Made by a program: the position numbers and the translations under genes
In this document: positions 48,595-57,478 of the stretch, in pieces
Layout: each line of letters begins with the position of its first letter
Numbering within the stretch: the first letter of the stretch is position 1
DNA from: an uncultured Rhodopila sp.
GTDB lineage: Bacteria; Pseudomonadota; Alphaproteobacteria; Acetobacterales; Acetobacteraceae
NCBI GenBank assembly: GCA_903932145.1
Contig: CAIZFE010000048.1
Span: 62,001-126,000, forward strand
Length of the DNA: 64,000 bases
Reading direction: 5' to 3'
Notes under the pieces: generated by a model
What the model was told of the DNA's origin: nothing
Seen by the model: only the letters and a program-made list of their open reading frames with translations
Database searches by the model: none

Positions 48595-48960
48595 ATGTCG
48601 GGCCACCGGTTCCACCTGTCCGGGCTGTTCGCGGTGCTGCTGGCGCTGATGGCGCAGCTTGGAGCCGGCGCCAGCGTGCCGCGGTTCGATCCGGTCGGCA
48701 TCGCCGGCGTTCTCTGCCACAGCGACGACGACAGTCCCGGCATGCCTTCGCAGACCCCCGCCCACACAGCGGACTGTCCGTTATGCCCACTCTGCATCAC
48801 GTCGCACGTCCAGGCCACCGCGCTGCTGGCCGTCCCACCGGTCCTGATACCCCCGGCGGTCCTGGCTCTCGCACGCCCCGAACTGCCGCCGCCCGCCACC
48901 GCGCCGCCGGCCGCCCATCGCTCGCCCGGTCAGCCAAGGGCACCCCCGATCTACTCCTGA
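48595..48960 (+). CDS. DUF2946-like protein of the copper cluster
   Basis: A 121-residue protein with an N-terminal hydrophobic segment (LSGLFAVLLALMAQLGAGAS), a GVLCHSDDD segment and the HTADCPLCPLCITSH cysteine box characteristic of DUF2946 proteins, ending in a Pro/Ala-rich tail. The Cys pair could bind copper or a haem-like ligand. DUF2946 genes usually stand beside copper-handling genes, as here. ATG 48595 was chosen to give the signal-like N-terminus. Confidence 0.7.
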   Translation: MSGHRFHLSGLFAVLLALMAQLGAGASVPRFDPVGIAGVLCHSDDDSPGMPSQTPAHTADCPLCPLCITSHVQATALLAVPPVLIPPAVLALARPELPPPATAPPAAHRSPGQPRAPPIYS

Positions 48961-49018
48961 GCATATCCGCCGGTTCGTCCCGCACGAGCCGATTTATATC
49001 TGCTTCAGGAGTTCCTCC

Positions 49019-49966
49019 ATGAAATCGCAATACCTGCTTGCCACGCTTGCCGCCGGCTCGATGGCGCTGACCCACCACGCCTATGCGCACGGCTTCGCCG
49101 GCGACCACATGTTCATCAGCACCCTGTTGATCGACGATCCCAACGTCGCCGATGAGGCGAGCATCCCAACGTTCCAGTTCCTGCCTCAGGATGCCGGCGG
49201 CGGGGCAACATCCTATAATTACAGTATGGGTTTCGAGTTCGATAAGCGCATCACCGAGAACTTTGGTTTCGCCATCAATGACGGATATTCCTGGTTGACT
49301 CAGCCGGGTGCGAAGACCGCGAACGGCTGGAACAACATCGAAATCACATTGAAATACAAACCCTACGTCAGCGCGGAACACGAATTCATGCTCTCGGTTG
49401 GTGTGACACGAGAACTGGCGCGATCCGGTGCGAATGGGAGCAACGGCGCGGCGCTGGGCAACGACGACAGCGGCACGACCAGTCCGACGATCTACTTCGG
49501 CAAGGGTTTCGGTGATCTGCCCATCGCGCCATTGCGCCCACTCGCCCTGACCGGAGAGCTTTCCTATGGCATTGCCGACAAAGGACTGAAGGTGGATCCG
49601 ACCGGCACGCCCCTGAACAACGGCAACGCCAACGCCTGGAGCGGTGGGCTGTCGCTACAATACAGTTTGCGGTACCTGTCGTCGCAGGTGAAGGACTACG
49701 GCCTGCCCGACTTCGTCAACAAACTAACGCCGGTCGTGGAGTTGGCATGGTCCTCATCGGCCACCAAACCGAACCAAAGCCAAACGCAGTATTTGTGGGG
49801 GGTGGGGTTGAACTACACGGCCACCACGTACGCCTTCGGGCTGGAGGCCTTGGTTCCCGGCAACAGCGCCACGGGGACCCATTTGGGGGTGATCGCTCAG
49901 TTCCATCTATACTTCGATGACCTGTATCCGCACAGCCTTGGCAAACCGGTCGCCGAATGGTTCTGA
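49019..49966 (+). CDS. Outer-membrane beta-barrel protein of the copper cluster
   Basis: A 315-residue secreted protein (signal peptide MKSQYLLATLAAGSMALTHH with AYAH after it). The mature part is rich in alternating strand patterns (TSYNYSMGFEFDKRITENFG, NGWNNIEITLKYKPYVSAEH, LSLQYSLRYLSSQVKDYGLP, LWGVGLNYTATTYAFGLEAL) and ends in ...KPVAEWF, with a terminal Phe. I know homologues only as hypothetical proteins beside copC/copD. A passive channel for copper is possible but unproven. GGAGTTCCTCC precedes the ATG. Confidence 0.8.
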   Translation: MKSQYLLATLAAGSMALTHHAYAHGFAGDHMFISTLLIDDPNVADEASIPTFQFLPQDAGGGATSYNYSMGFEFDKRITENFGFAINDGYSWLTQPGAKTANGWNNIEITLKYKPYVSAEHEFMLSVGVTRELARSGANGSNGAALGNDDSGTTSPTIYFGKGFGDLPIAPLRPLALTGELSYGIADKGLKVDPTGTPLNNGNANAWSGGLSLQYSLRYLSSQVKDYGLPDFVNKLTPVVELAWSSSATKPNQSQTQYLWGVGLNYTATTYAFGLEALVPGNSATGTHLGVIAQFHLYFDDLYPHSLGKPVAEWF

Positions 49967-49968
49967 CC

Positions 49969-50322
49969 ATGAGGACAATGCTGCTTTTGAGCGCCGCCGC
50001 CTGCCTGATCGGGCAGGCGGCGTTTGCCCATGCGTTCCTGGAGCGAGCGTCGCCAGCGGTGGGGTCGGAGGTGTCAGGATCTCCGCCGGCGTTGAACCTG
50101 ACTTATACCGAACCTGTGGAGCCGTTGTTCAGCACCATCCGGGTCACCGATTCCAGCGGCATTCGCGTTGATGAGGGCAAACCGGCGACACAGGCCGACG
50201 GACTCGTCTTGTCGGTTAAACTGAAGCCGCTGCCTGCCGGTGTTTACGCGGTGGAGTGGCACGTCACCTCGGTCGATACCCACAAGACGGACGGGCACTT
50301 CACCTTCACGGTGAGGCCCTGA
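49969..50322 (+). CDS. copC: Copper resistance/uptake protein CopC
   Basis: A 117-residue periplasmic copper-binding protein. The signal peptide MRTMLLLSAAACLIGQAAFA is cleaved before HAFLERASPAVGSEV, which supplies the N-terminal His ligand; further ligands are Asp and His in the C-terminal VEWHVTSVDTHKTDGHFTF. This is the Cu(II)-binding CopC core without the Met-rich Cu(I) site. It delivers copper to CopD encoded immediately downstream (0-base gap). Confidence 0.92.
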   Translation: MRTMLLLSAAACLIGQAAFAHAFLERASPAVGSEVSGSPPALNLTYTEPVEPLFSTIRVTDSSGIRVDEGKPATQADGLVLSVKLKPLPAGVYAVEWHVTSVDTHKTDGHFTFTVRP

Positions 50323-52323
50323 ATGAACACGGTCGCGACATGGATGCCGTTGGTGCGCGGGCTGCATCTGGCCGCGACGATTTCTCTGCTGGGGACGGTC
50401 GGTTTCCTCGTTTGGATGCTGCCGGCGACAGTTGCCGTGCCGGCCCTGTTGCACCGCAGGCTGATCCGGTTGTGGTGGGGCAGTGGGATCATTGCGATGG
50501 TCGCGGGGGCCGCGTGGTTCACGCTGCAAGCCGCGGCCATCGCCGGTTCGGACAGCATACCGGAGGCGTTGAGCGCACTGCCTCTCGTCGCCGCGCACAC
50601 GCGATATGGCATGGCGATGATGATCCGGTTGGGGTTGCTGTTGGTTGCAACGGGGGCGGCATATCTTTCTGTTATGGCGATCGGAATCCCATCCCACCCC
50701 GTCCTGCCGGGCGAAGGACCATCACACCCCGTCATGGCGGGCGAAGGCCCGGCATCCACGCCTGTCTTCCGCCCGTCCTCGACGGCAAAAAGACTCCTTC
50801 CACCCATCCTGGCTCTCGTCCTCACCGCCGTCGCCCTCGGTCTCCAGGGCATGATCGGGCATGCCGGAGCCACCGAGGGCATCACCGGAGAGGGCCTGGT
50901 CCTCTCCGAATCTCTCCATTTGTTCGCCGCCGGCCTCTGGCTCGGGGCCCTGCTTCCTCTTTGGCTCAGCGTGCGCGCCCTGCCCCCGACGGGAGCCGCC
51001 GCCATCTGCGAACGCTTCTCTCCGATCGGGCTGGCCTGCGTGCTGATCCTCGCCGGAACCGGCTTCGCCCAGGCGCTCCAGTTGATCGCCGGTGTGCCGG
51101 CCCTGTTCGGCACCCCGTATGGCCACATCGCGCTGCTGAAGATCGCTCTGTTCCTGCTCGCGCTAACCTTGGCCGCGATCAACCGCCTCGGCCTGACCGA
51201 TCGCCTTGCGGCGCAAAGCCCGAACGCCCGCCGGGTCCTTCTCGCGTCGGTCGGCATCGAGACCAGTATCGGCCTGGCGCTGATCACCGCCGCCGCGTTC
51301 ATGGCTTCCTCGGTCCCCGCCGCACACAGCACACCGGTTTGGCCGTTTTCCTGGCAATTCAGCCTGGTCACAGTGACCGAGGACGCTGATTTCCGGCAGG
51401 ACGTCGTGGTCAGCCTGATCGCCATCGGCGCCGCAATCGTCATCCTGGCCGCCGCATTGCTGCGACAACGGTTGCGCCTGATCGCACTCGCCGTCCTGAC
51501 GCTGGCGGTCGTGGTGCGCGGCGCCTCGCTGTCGCTGCTGACAGTGCCGGCCTACCCGACCAGCTTCCAGACATCGCCGACCGGTTTCGCCGCCACCGCG
51601 ATCACCCGTGGCCAGGCCGTGTTCAACGCGAACTGTGTCGCCTGTCACGGCCCGAACGGCGACGGACACGGTCCCGCCGGCGCCGCGCTGCGGATCAAGC
51701 CCGCCGACCTGACCCTGCCGCATCTCTGGGAACACACCGACGGCGAGATGTTCTGGTGGCTGACGCACGGCATCGATGATCCTGACGGCGGCGTGGCGAT
51801 GCCCGGCTTCGGTACCGTCCTGTCGCCGGATGATCGCTGGGCGCTGATCGACTATGTCCGAGCGCATAATGCCGGCGTGGCGATGCAGCAGGAAACGGGG
51901 TTCGATGGGCCGGTGCGGGCTCCCGCTTTTCCGGTGACCTGCAACGGAATCGGTGCGTCCAGTATGGCGGATCTGCAAGGCCAGCCGGTGCATGTCGTGA
52001 CCAGCAATGCCGCCGAACCATCGGTGTCCCGGCGCTATGCGATCACGCTCGACCTGAACGACCGCGACACGCCCGCCACCGGGACCTGTGCCGCGGCGAA
52101 TCAGGAGGCCCGGGCAGCCTTTGCGATTCTGGAAGGCGCGCCGCCGGACGCCCTTGCGGGATCGGATTTTTTGGTCGATCCCAACGGCTGGCTGCGCGCC
52201 GTCCACCGCGCCGGCACCCCCGGTGGATGGCCAACAGCCGATGCACTGATCGCCGCGATCGCCGTCATTCGCGCCCACCCGCTCAAGCAACTTACCGAGG
52301 GCCATCATGACCACCACCACTGA
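50323..52323 (+). CDS. copD: CopD copper-transport membrane protein fused to cytochrome c
   Basis: A 666-residue fusion. Residues 1 to about 410 are a multi-helix CopD membrane domain (MPLVRGLHLAATISLLGTVG, ESLHLFAAGLWLGALLPLWL). Then a cytochrome c domain with haem site CVACH at residues 438-442 and an axial Met near VAMPGFGTVLSPDDRW, and a C-terminal thioredoxin-like or carrier segment (LIAAIAVIRAHPLKQLTEG) ending in HHDHHH, a metal-chelating tail. Residues about 124-150 (HPVLPGEGPSHPVMAGEGPA) are encoded by a palindromic repeat. It overlaps the sco gene by 17 bases. Confidence 0.88.
   Translation: MNTVATWMPLVRGLHLAATISLLGTVGFLVWMLPATVAVPALLHRRLIRLWWGSGIIAMVAGAAWFTLQAAAIAGSDSIPEALSALPLVAAHTRYGMAMMIRLGLLLVATGAAYLSVMAIGIPSHPVLPGEGPSHPVMAGEGPASTPVFRPSSTAKRLLPPILALVLTAVALGLQGMIGHAGATEGITGEGLVLSESLHLFAAGLWLGALLPLWLSVRALPPTGAAAICERFSPIGLACVLILAGTGFAQALQLIAGVPALFGTPYGHIALLKIALFLLALTLAAINRLGLTDRLAAQSPNARRVLLASVGIETSIGLALITAAAFMASSVPAAHSTPVWPFSWQFSLVTVTEDADFRQDVVVSLIAIGAAIVILAAALLRQRLRLIALAVLTLAVVVRGASLSLLTVPAYPTSFQTSPTGFAATAITRGQAVFNANCVACHGPNGDGHGPAGAALRIKPADLTLPHLWEHTDGEMFWWLTHGIDDPDGGVAMPGFGTVLSPDDRWALIDYVRAHNAGVAMQQETGFDGPVRAPAFPVTCNGIGASSMADLQGQPVHVVTSNAAEPSVSRRYAITLDLNDRDTPATGTCAAANQEARAAFAILEGAPPDALAGSDFLVDPNGWLRAVHRAGTPGGWPTADALIAAIAVIRAHPLKQLTEGHHDHHH
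50690..50765. repeat. Palindromic element, type B, inside copD
   Basis: Two tandem near-copies of CACCCCGTC-TGCCGGGCGAAGG-CC occur at about 50694-50728 and 50734-50765 (CCGTCATGGCGGGCGAAGGC). The frame is kept. The same core occurs at 58293-58325 and a related one at 62114-62141. Confidence 0.75.
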
Positions 52324-52924
52324 TCCGAAAACCCCTTCGCCCCGCGTGCTGTATGCGACGCTGGGCCTGCTGCTCGCGGTCCTGCTGATCGGCGCGGGCG
52401 CCTTCATGTGGCTCGGCGGCAATGGCGGCAACGGCGCGCTGAGCATCGGCGGACCGTTCACGCTGGAGGACGGCGACGGCAAACCCGTCACCGACCGCGA
52501 TTACCGGGGCAAGTACATGTTGGTTTATTTCGGCTACACTTTCTGCCCGGACGTCTGCCCGACGACGCTGAATGCGGTCGCCGACGCGATGGACAAGCTG
52601 GGTCCTGAAGCGGCCCGGGTGCAGCCGCTGTTCATCACCGTCGATCCGAAGCGGGACACGCCTGCCGTGGTCAAGCAATACGCCGCCGCGTTCGGTCCGA
52701 AGGTCCTGGGCCTGACAGGAACGGACGCCGAAATCGCCAAGGTGGCGAAGGAATACCGAGTCTATTACGCCGAACACCGCACCGGACCCGGCCCGAACGA
52801 CTACTCGATGGATCACAGTTCGGTGCTGTACTTCATGAGTCCCAACGGCGGATTCATGGCGCCAATCCGAGCGGACCAGTCCGGCGAAGAGATTGCGGCG
52901 AGCCTGAGGAAACTGATGGGATGA
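52307..52924 (+). CDS. sco: SCO1/SenC family copper chaperone
   Basis: A 205-residue membrane-anchored thioredoxin-fold protein. One N-terminal helix (LYATLGLLLAVLLIGAGAFM) anchors it to the inner membrane. The copper site is CPDVC (GYTFCPDVCPTTLNAVADAM) with the His in DYSMDHSSVLYFMSPNGG. It matures the CuA centre of cytochrome oxidase or reduces its thiols. Its start lies inside copD, so it is cotranslated with the copper importer, linking copper supply to oxidase assembly. Confidence 0.93.
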   Translation: MTTTTDPKTPSPRVLYATLGLLLAVLLIGAGAFMWLGGNGGNGALSIGGPFTLEDGDGKPVTDRDYRGKYMLVYFGYTFCPDVCPTTLNAVADAMDKLGPEAARVQPLFITVDPKRDTPAVVKQYAAAFGPKVLGLTGTDAEIAKVAKEYRVYYAEHRTGPGPNDYSMDHSSVLYFMSPNGGFMAPIRADQSGEEIAASLRKLMG

Positions 52925-52998
52925 CGATCTGAGGTGTTATCGGCTCACCAATCCGGGTCCTACTTTAACGATGCCCCCGCATACCTTGCTACGATCTG

Positions 52999-54483
52999 TT
53001 ATTGCCGGTGAGGTTGCGAACTCGCGGCCGTTCCAACATTGGGAGATTGCGAAGGCGCGAACATCAGCCGCGACACGTTCACGCGCCCAACGCAGAGGGT
53101 AACCCAACGCGTATTGGTCTTGCTGCGAACCAGGACGGGGACGAGTTCTTCACCCTCGTGGTTACCGCGTTTCAGCTGTTCTTGTACCTGTTGAGGCGTC
53201 GTCGCTGCATTGTCACCGACTCGCTCGATCACGTCGCCTGCCTTCAATTCCGCGCTTTCGGCCTGCGATCCTTCGGCGACTTCGTAGATCAGGACGCCGG
53301 CTTCGTCGCCCAAACCAAACTGCCGACGGCTTTCAGGGGTAATGTCCGCAAGCAGCATACCTGTGCCTTGGGCCTCGGCACGCTCTACGGCTGCCGGATC
53401 AGCCAGAAACTCGTTTCTAAGCATGGCCAAATTCGGCCATTGTTGACCAGTCACGGTCACGTCATGCTTGGCCCCCCCGCGCAAGATAGACAACGTCGCT
53501 GGCTGGCCAAGAGGTTTAACCACTAACTCCCGCAGGATGGCACGGGAATCGGACAATGCGTGCCCGTCAACCGCGGCGATGATGTCGCCCGGCGCGATCG
53601 ACGCCAGGGCGGCCGGGCTGCCCCGATCCGTCGCGGTTACGACGGCGCCTCCGACATCCCGCTGGTGGAAGGCGGCGGCCAGGGACGGCGTCATGTCCTG
53701 TAGTTGCAGTCCGAACCAGTCCGGTGAGTCGGTTTCTGGATGACGCAGCCTTCCCCCGACGTAACTCACAACGTTGGACGGTATGGCGAAGCCAATGCCG
53801 ATGGAACCCAACGCCTTGTTGTTGGAGGCCAGCGCGGTATTGATGCCCACGATGTCCCCGGCGCAATCCAGCAGCGGCCCGCCGGAATTCCCTGGATTGA
53901 TCGCGGCATCCGTTTGAATGAGATTGTCCACCGGGCTGCGCATGAAGTCGCGGTTGACCGCACTTACGACGCCAGTCGTGACAGACGTGCCGATCCCGAA
54001 AGGATTACCCACCGCTACCACCGGCTGTCCGACCCGCAGCGAATCGCTATCAGCGAACCGGAGCGCCGGCAAGGGTCGACCGATGTCAACTTGGAGTAAG
54101 GCGAGATCCACGAGAACCGATGCCTGGATCAATTGCGCCGCCACCTCTGACCGATCGCTGAAATCGACCCGGATCTCGGCGGCACTCTGAATGACATGCC
54201 TGTTCGTGACGATGATTCCAGAGGGGTCGATGATCACGCCGGAGCCATCATTGATCTCCAGATGCTCTTTTCTGGAGCCGTCGTCACCGGTCTTTGTGAC
54301 TACCTGGATGACGGAAATGTTAACGACTGCAGGAAGATTACGTGCAACAACACCCGCGGCGTCGCATCCATCGGGAGGGGCCGCGGCCCACGCTTCCGAA
54401 GCGATGATCGTTGCCTTGGCGATCATACCGGCCATGGCAAAAACCGAAGCCATAAATCGGGTGTGCCGTGGTTTTTCGGACAC
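52999..54483 (-). CDS. Periplasmic serine protease, DegP/HtrA family
   Basis: A 494-residue trypsin-like protease with two PDZ domains. Signal region is near the N-terminus (FMASVFAMAGMIAKATIIAS). Catalytic triad: His in GIIVTNRHVIQSAAEIRVDF, Asp in LVDLALLQVD, Ser in TDAAINPGNSGGPLLDCAGD. PDZ1 begins near WFGLQLQDMTPSL and PDZ2 near RQFGLGDEAGVLIYEV. It degrades or refolds damaged periplasmic proteins, often as a hexamer or larger cage. Start at 54483 (MSEKPRHTRF); a nearer ATG exists (MASVFAMAG). Confidence 0.92.
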   Translation of the reverse strand: MSEKPRHTRFMASVFAMAGMIAKATIIASEAWAAAPPDGCDAAGVVARNLPAVVNISVIQVVTKTGDDGSRKEHLEINDGSGVIIDPSGIIVTNRHVIQSAAEIRVDFSDRSEVAAQLIQASVLVDLALLQVDIGRPLPALRFADSDSLRVGQPVVAVGNPFGIGTSVTTGVVSAVNRDFMRSPVDNLIQTDAAINPGNSGGPLLDCAGDIVGINTALASNNKALGSIGIGFAIPSNVVSYVGGRLRHPETDSPDWFGLQLQDMTPSLAAAFHQRDVGGAVVTATDRGSPAALASIAPGDIIAAVDGHALSDSRAILRELVVKPLGQPATLSILRGGAKHDVTVTGQQWPNLAMLRNEFLADPAAVERAEAQGTGMLLADITPESRRQFGLGDEAGVLIYEVAEGSQAESAELKAGDVIERVGDNAATTPQQVQEQLKRGNHEGEELVPVLVRSKTNTRWVTLCVGRVNVSRLMFAPSQSPNVGTAASSQPHRQ

Positions 54484-54612
54484 TCCAGCCCCCTTTCACT
54501 GGCGATGCAGGTTTGGTCATCAACACCGATCAGCCACAGATCTCGTATTAGTCCTGCTTACGCTACCCAATACCGCGCGTGGCCCGGCAATCCGCCAGGC
54601 CACGCGACGCGT

Positions 54613-54906
54613 TTATTGCTGCTTCTGCGAGCCTGTGCTCGCATTGCCGCCCTGGCGCTGGTCGGGGTGAGCCGACCCACCGCCGCCCATCAGACCGGGA
54701 CCATTCGACGTAGTAGCAGACCCTGATTGGTATTGATTCGGCTGTGACGACCCTCCGCCGCCCATCAAACCGGGTGAGTACTGCTGCGATTTCGGCGGCT
54801 GCTGGGTCTGTTGGGCGATCACCATGTTGGTATCTGTGGACGCGGCCCAAGTCGCACCGGAGCCAAGGGCCAGCACGGCCGCGGTCGCAAGCATCAATGT
54901 TTTCAT
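54613..54906 (-). CDS. Small secreted repeat protein (PGLMGGGGS repeats)
   Basis: A 97-residue protein with a signal peptide (MKTLMLATAAVLALGSGATWA cut to 20 residues: MKTLMLATAAVLALGSGATW) and a mature part rich in Gln, Ser and Gly with two copies of PGLMGGGGS(S/A), about 24 residues apart. It has no predicted enzyme fold and may be a disordered periplasmic or cell-surface protein. AAGGAGAG precedes the ATG at 54906. It stands alone, upstream of the DegP-like gene on the same strand. Confidence 0.75.
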   Translation of the reverse strand: MKTLMLATAAVLALGSGATWAASTDTNMVIAQQTQQPPKSQQYSPGLMGGGGSSQPNQYQSGSATTSNGPGLMGGGGSAHPDQRQGGNASTGSQKQQ

Positions 54907-55474
54907 AACTTCTCTCCTTGCAGTACGGGGAGCGTCGCTATTTCCTCCGCCGTACAGTTCCATCCTGCACGCTAGCATCGGGAAGCGAGTTTCAAATGGG
55001 CGCGGGAGGTCATGTTTCAACCGTTGAATGTGTGACCGGACCATCAGGCAATCCCACACGCCAGCAATGGAATTTTAATGGAACACAAACGATTCCTCAC
55101 AATCTTGGAAGGAACGCACTGTGTACGAGGCGGGCGGAATTTCGTCTCCGCCCCCGGTTCGGCTTCAATCATGATTACAACCCGTGGGCAATTCGACCTG
55201 TAAACGCCGGGTTGATATAACCGCCGCGCGACCCGTGACGATCGACGACTGGACGCGATACCGACAGAAGCGCGCGCAACCAAGCCTGCCTCTCCATGCA
55301 CCTTCGTGTTCCTTTCTGACGCTCCGTGTTAGAACTTGGCTTGCTTCCTTCACTTCCCCGCGAACCCACCGCCGCCACCAGACAGCAAGCCAACTCGGCT
55401 CCGACGACTCTAATGGCTTTCCGGACGCCGCCATTAAGCTCTAGAACGCCCGCCTCCGTTCAAGGAAGAATCCC
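54907..55474. other. Intergenic stretch, nothing recognised
   Basis: Every open frame here has poor composition. The part nearest 55475 should carry the promoter and ribosome site (CAAGGAAGAATCCC at about 55459-55472) of the following enzyme; no clear -35/-10 pair was picked. Confidence 0.4.
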
Positions 55475-56599
55475 ATGCTGCAAATGCCCCCCGCCGCTCC
55501 CGGCATGCGTGAAGACGAGATCGACACCCCTGCCCTGGTCATTGACCTGGATGCATTCGAGTCGAACCTCGACACCATGGCCGCCTTGCTGGCGCCGACC
55601 GGGGTGAAACTGCGCGCCCACGCCAAAACCCATAAATCCCCGATCATCGCCAGGATGCAGATGGCGCGCGGCGCCGTCGGCAACTGCGTGCAGAAGGTGA
55701 CGGAGGCGGAAATCCTCGCCTGGGGCGGCATTCCCGACATCCTGGTCAGCAACGAAATCGTCGGCGCCGCCAAACTGGCTCGGCTGTGCGCGTTGTCCCG
55801 GATCGCCAAGGTCGCACTGTGCGCCGACGATGCCGGCCAGGTTGCCGCGATCGAGGCGGCCGCCGCCGATGCCGGTATCCGCATGAACGTGCTGGTGGAG
55901 ATCGATGTCGGCGCCGCCCGCTGCGGCGTGCAGCCCGGCCCGGACGCGGTGGCGCTGGCGAAGCGGATCGCCGGCTCGAAGCACCTGATTTTCGGCGGTT
56001 TGCAGGCGTACCAGGGCAGCGCCCAGCACAAACGCACGCCGGTGGAACGGCGCACCCTGATCGGCAACGCGATCGATGCCTCCCGCCGCACCGTCGAGCA
56101 ACTGAAGCAGCAAGGCCTGGAATGCGCCATCGTCGGCGGTGCCGGCACGGGAACGTTCCAGATCGAGTCGCACTCCGGCGTCTATACAGAGATGCAGGCG
56201 GGCAGCTACGTGTTCATGGACGCCGACTATGCCCGCAACCTGGATGAGGCCGGCCATTTCGTCAGCACCTTCCGCCACGCGTTGTTCGTGCTGTCTACGG
56301 TGATGAGCCAGGCGCAAACCGGCGTCGCCGCGCTGGACGCCGGGCACAAGGCGGTGGCGGTCGATTCCGGCATGCCGACGGTGTGGCAGCGGCCGGATCT
56401 GCGGTACACGGGCGCGTCGGACGAGCATGGCAAGCTGGAGTTCGGCAGTGAAACGATGGTGCCGAAGGTTGGCGAAAAGCTGCGGCTGGTGCCGGGACAT
56501 TGCGATCCGACGGTGGACAAATTCGACTGGTATGTTGGCGTCCGTAACGGCCGCGTCGAATGCCTGTGGCCCGTCGCCGCTCGGGGTGGATTGAGCTAG
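55475..56599 (+). CDS. DSD1-family PLP-dependent enzyme (D-serine dehydratase / D-threonine aldolase-like)
   Basis: A 374-residue fold-type III PLP enzyme. The N-terminal barrel has TPALVIDLDAFESNLDTMAA and the PLP lysine in RAHAKTHKSPIIARMQ; phosphate-binding is by the GGAGTGTFQ loop. The metal-binding His-Cys of the C-terminal domain is visible in LVPGHCDPTVDKFDWYVGVR. Members cleave D-threo-3-hydroxyaspartate, D-threonine or D-serine with a divalent metal. The exact substrate cannot be read here. AGGAAGAATCCC precedes the ATG at 55475. The gene stands alone. Confidence 0.88.
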   Translation: MLQMPPAAPGMREDEIDTPALVIDLDAFESNLDTMAALLAPTGVKLRAHAKTHKSPIIARMQMARGAVGNCVQKVTEAEILAWGGIPDILVSNEIVGAAKLARLCALSRIAKVALCADDAGQVAAIEAAAADAGIRMNVLVEIDVGAARCGVQPGPDAVALAKRIAGSKHLIFGGLQAYQGSAQHKRTPVERRTLIGNAIDASRRTVEQLKQQGLECAIVGGAGTGTFQIESHSGVYTEMQAGSYVFMDADYARNLDEAGHFVSTFRHALFVLSTVMSQAQTGVAALDAGHKAVAVDSGMPTVWQRPDLRYTGASDEHGKLEFGSETMVPKVGEKLRLVPGHCDPTVDKFDWYVGVRNGRVECLWPVAARGGLS

Positions 56600-56660
56600 G
56601 CGGCGGCCGATCCATTTCGGCCGCCGGGGATCGACTGGACGGTCTGGCAGGAGGCGAGAG

Positions 56661-57275
56661 ATGAGCGAGGCTGCGCATCATAAACTGACCGCCGAAGCGT
56701 TTTATCAGTGGCTGTTGACCCGGAGCGAGGGCCGGTATGAGCTCGTGGACGGCGAACCAGTGATGATGGCTGGCGCTAACAACCGACATGATCGCATCGT
56801 GCGCAACGCCAGCCGTCACTTCGGCAACCACCTCGACGGACATCGCTGCCAGCCGTTTACCGCCGACATCTACGTTGCCATTCCAGCGGGGAACCGCCGC
56901 CAGTCCGATATGGGCGTCGATTGCGGCACGCCTGACGACATGTCGGTGGAGGCATCCGCACCCACACTTGTTCTGGAGGTGTTGTCTCCGACCACCCGAG
57001 CCATAGATCTCAACGAGAAGCTGGAAGAATACAAGACAGTCCCAACGTTGGAATACATCGTGCTGGTGGATACGGACCATCCGTTCGTTCGCGTTTATCG
57101 CCGCGCGCCAGACCGTGGCTGGACTGGCGATAAAGTGGCCGGGATGGACGCGACCCTCGATTTGCCGCTGTTCGACTTCCGCCTGCCGCTCTCCGATCTG
57201 TACGCGGGCCTGACGTTCCGTCCACGTCCCCGGCTGGTCGATCCGGAAGATACCGAGACGAAATCCTCTCTCTGA
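56661..57275 (+). CDS. Uma2-family endonuclease-like protein (DUF820)
   Basis: A 204-residue PD-(D/E)XK-fold protein with LTAEAFYQWLLTRSEGRYEL, VDGEPVMMAGANNRHDRIVR, DIYVAIPAGNRRQSDMGVDC and PTLVLEVLSPTTRAIDLNEK. The D (SDMGV) and E-x-L (LVLEVLS) residues form the usual restriction-like metal site. The family is abundant in cyanobacteria and some alphaproteobacteria; its role is unknown but it is often called a putative restriction endonuclease. AGGAGGCG precedes the ATG. A second member lies at 58447. Confidence 0.88.
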   Translation: MSEAAHHKLTAEAFYQWLLTRSEGRYELVDGEPVMMAGANNRHDRIVRNASRHFGNHLDGHRCQPFTADIYVAIPAGNRRQSDMGVDCGTPDDMSVEASAPTLVLEVLSPTTRAIDLNEKLEEYKTVPTLEYIVLVDTDHPFVRVYRRAPDRGWTGDKVAGMDATLDLPLFDFRLPLSDLYAGLTFRPRPRLVDPEDTETKSSL

Positions 57276-57478
57276 GTAAGGCCTGGCGCGGAGCGGCCCG
57301 CGGCTTTCTATGGGGAGTACACACCGATGGCTGGCCTGCCGGACTGCGCGAACATTCGGACACCAACGGGCGTTGACGGTGACACACATCGACCGGCTCT
57401 GCGTCGTCTTGGTGCGCGAAGAAGGCGCACGATCCACGTCTTCATTTCAACCATAACGGACGCGCACAGACTGCCCGG

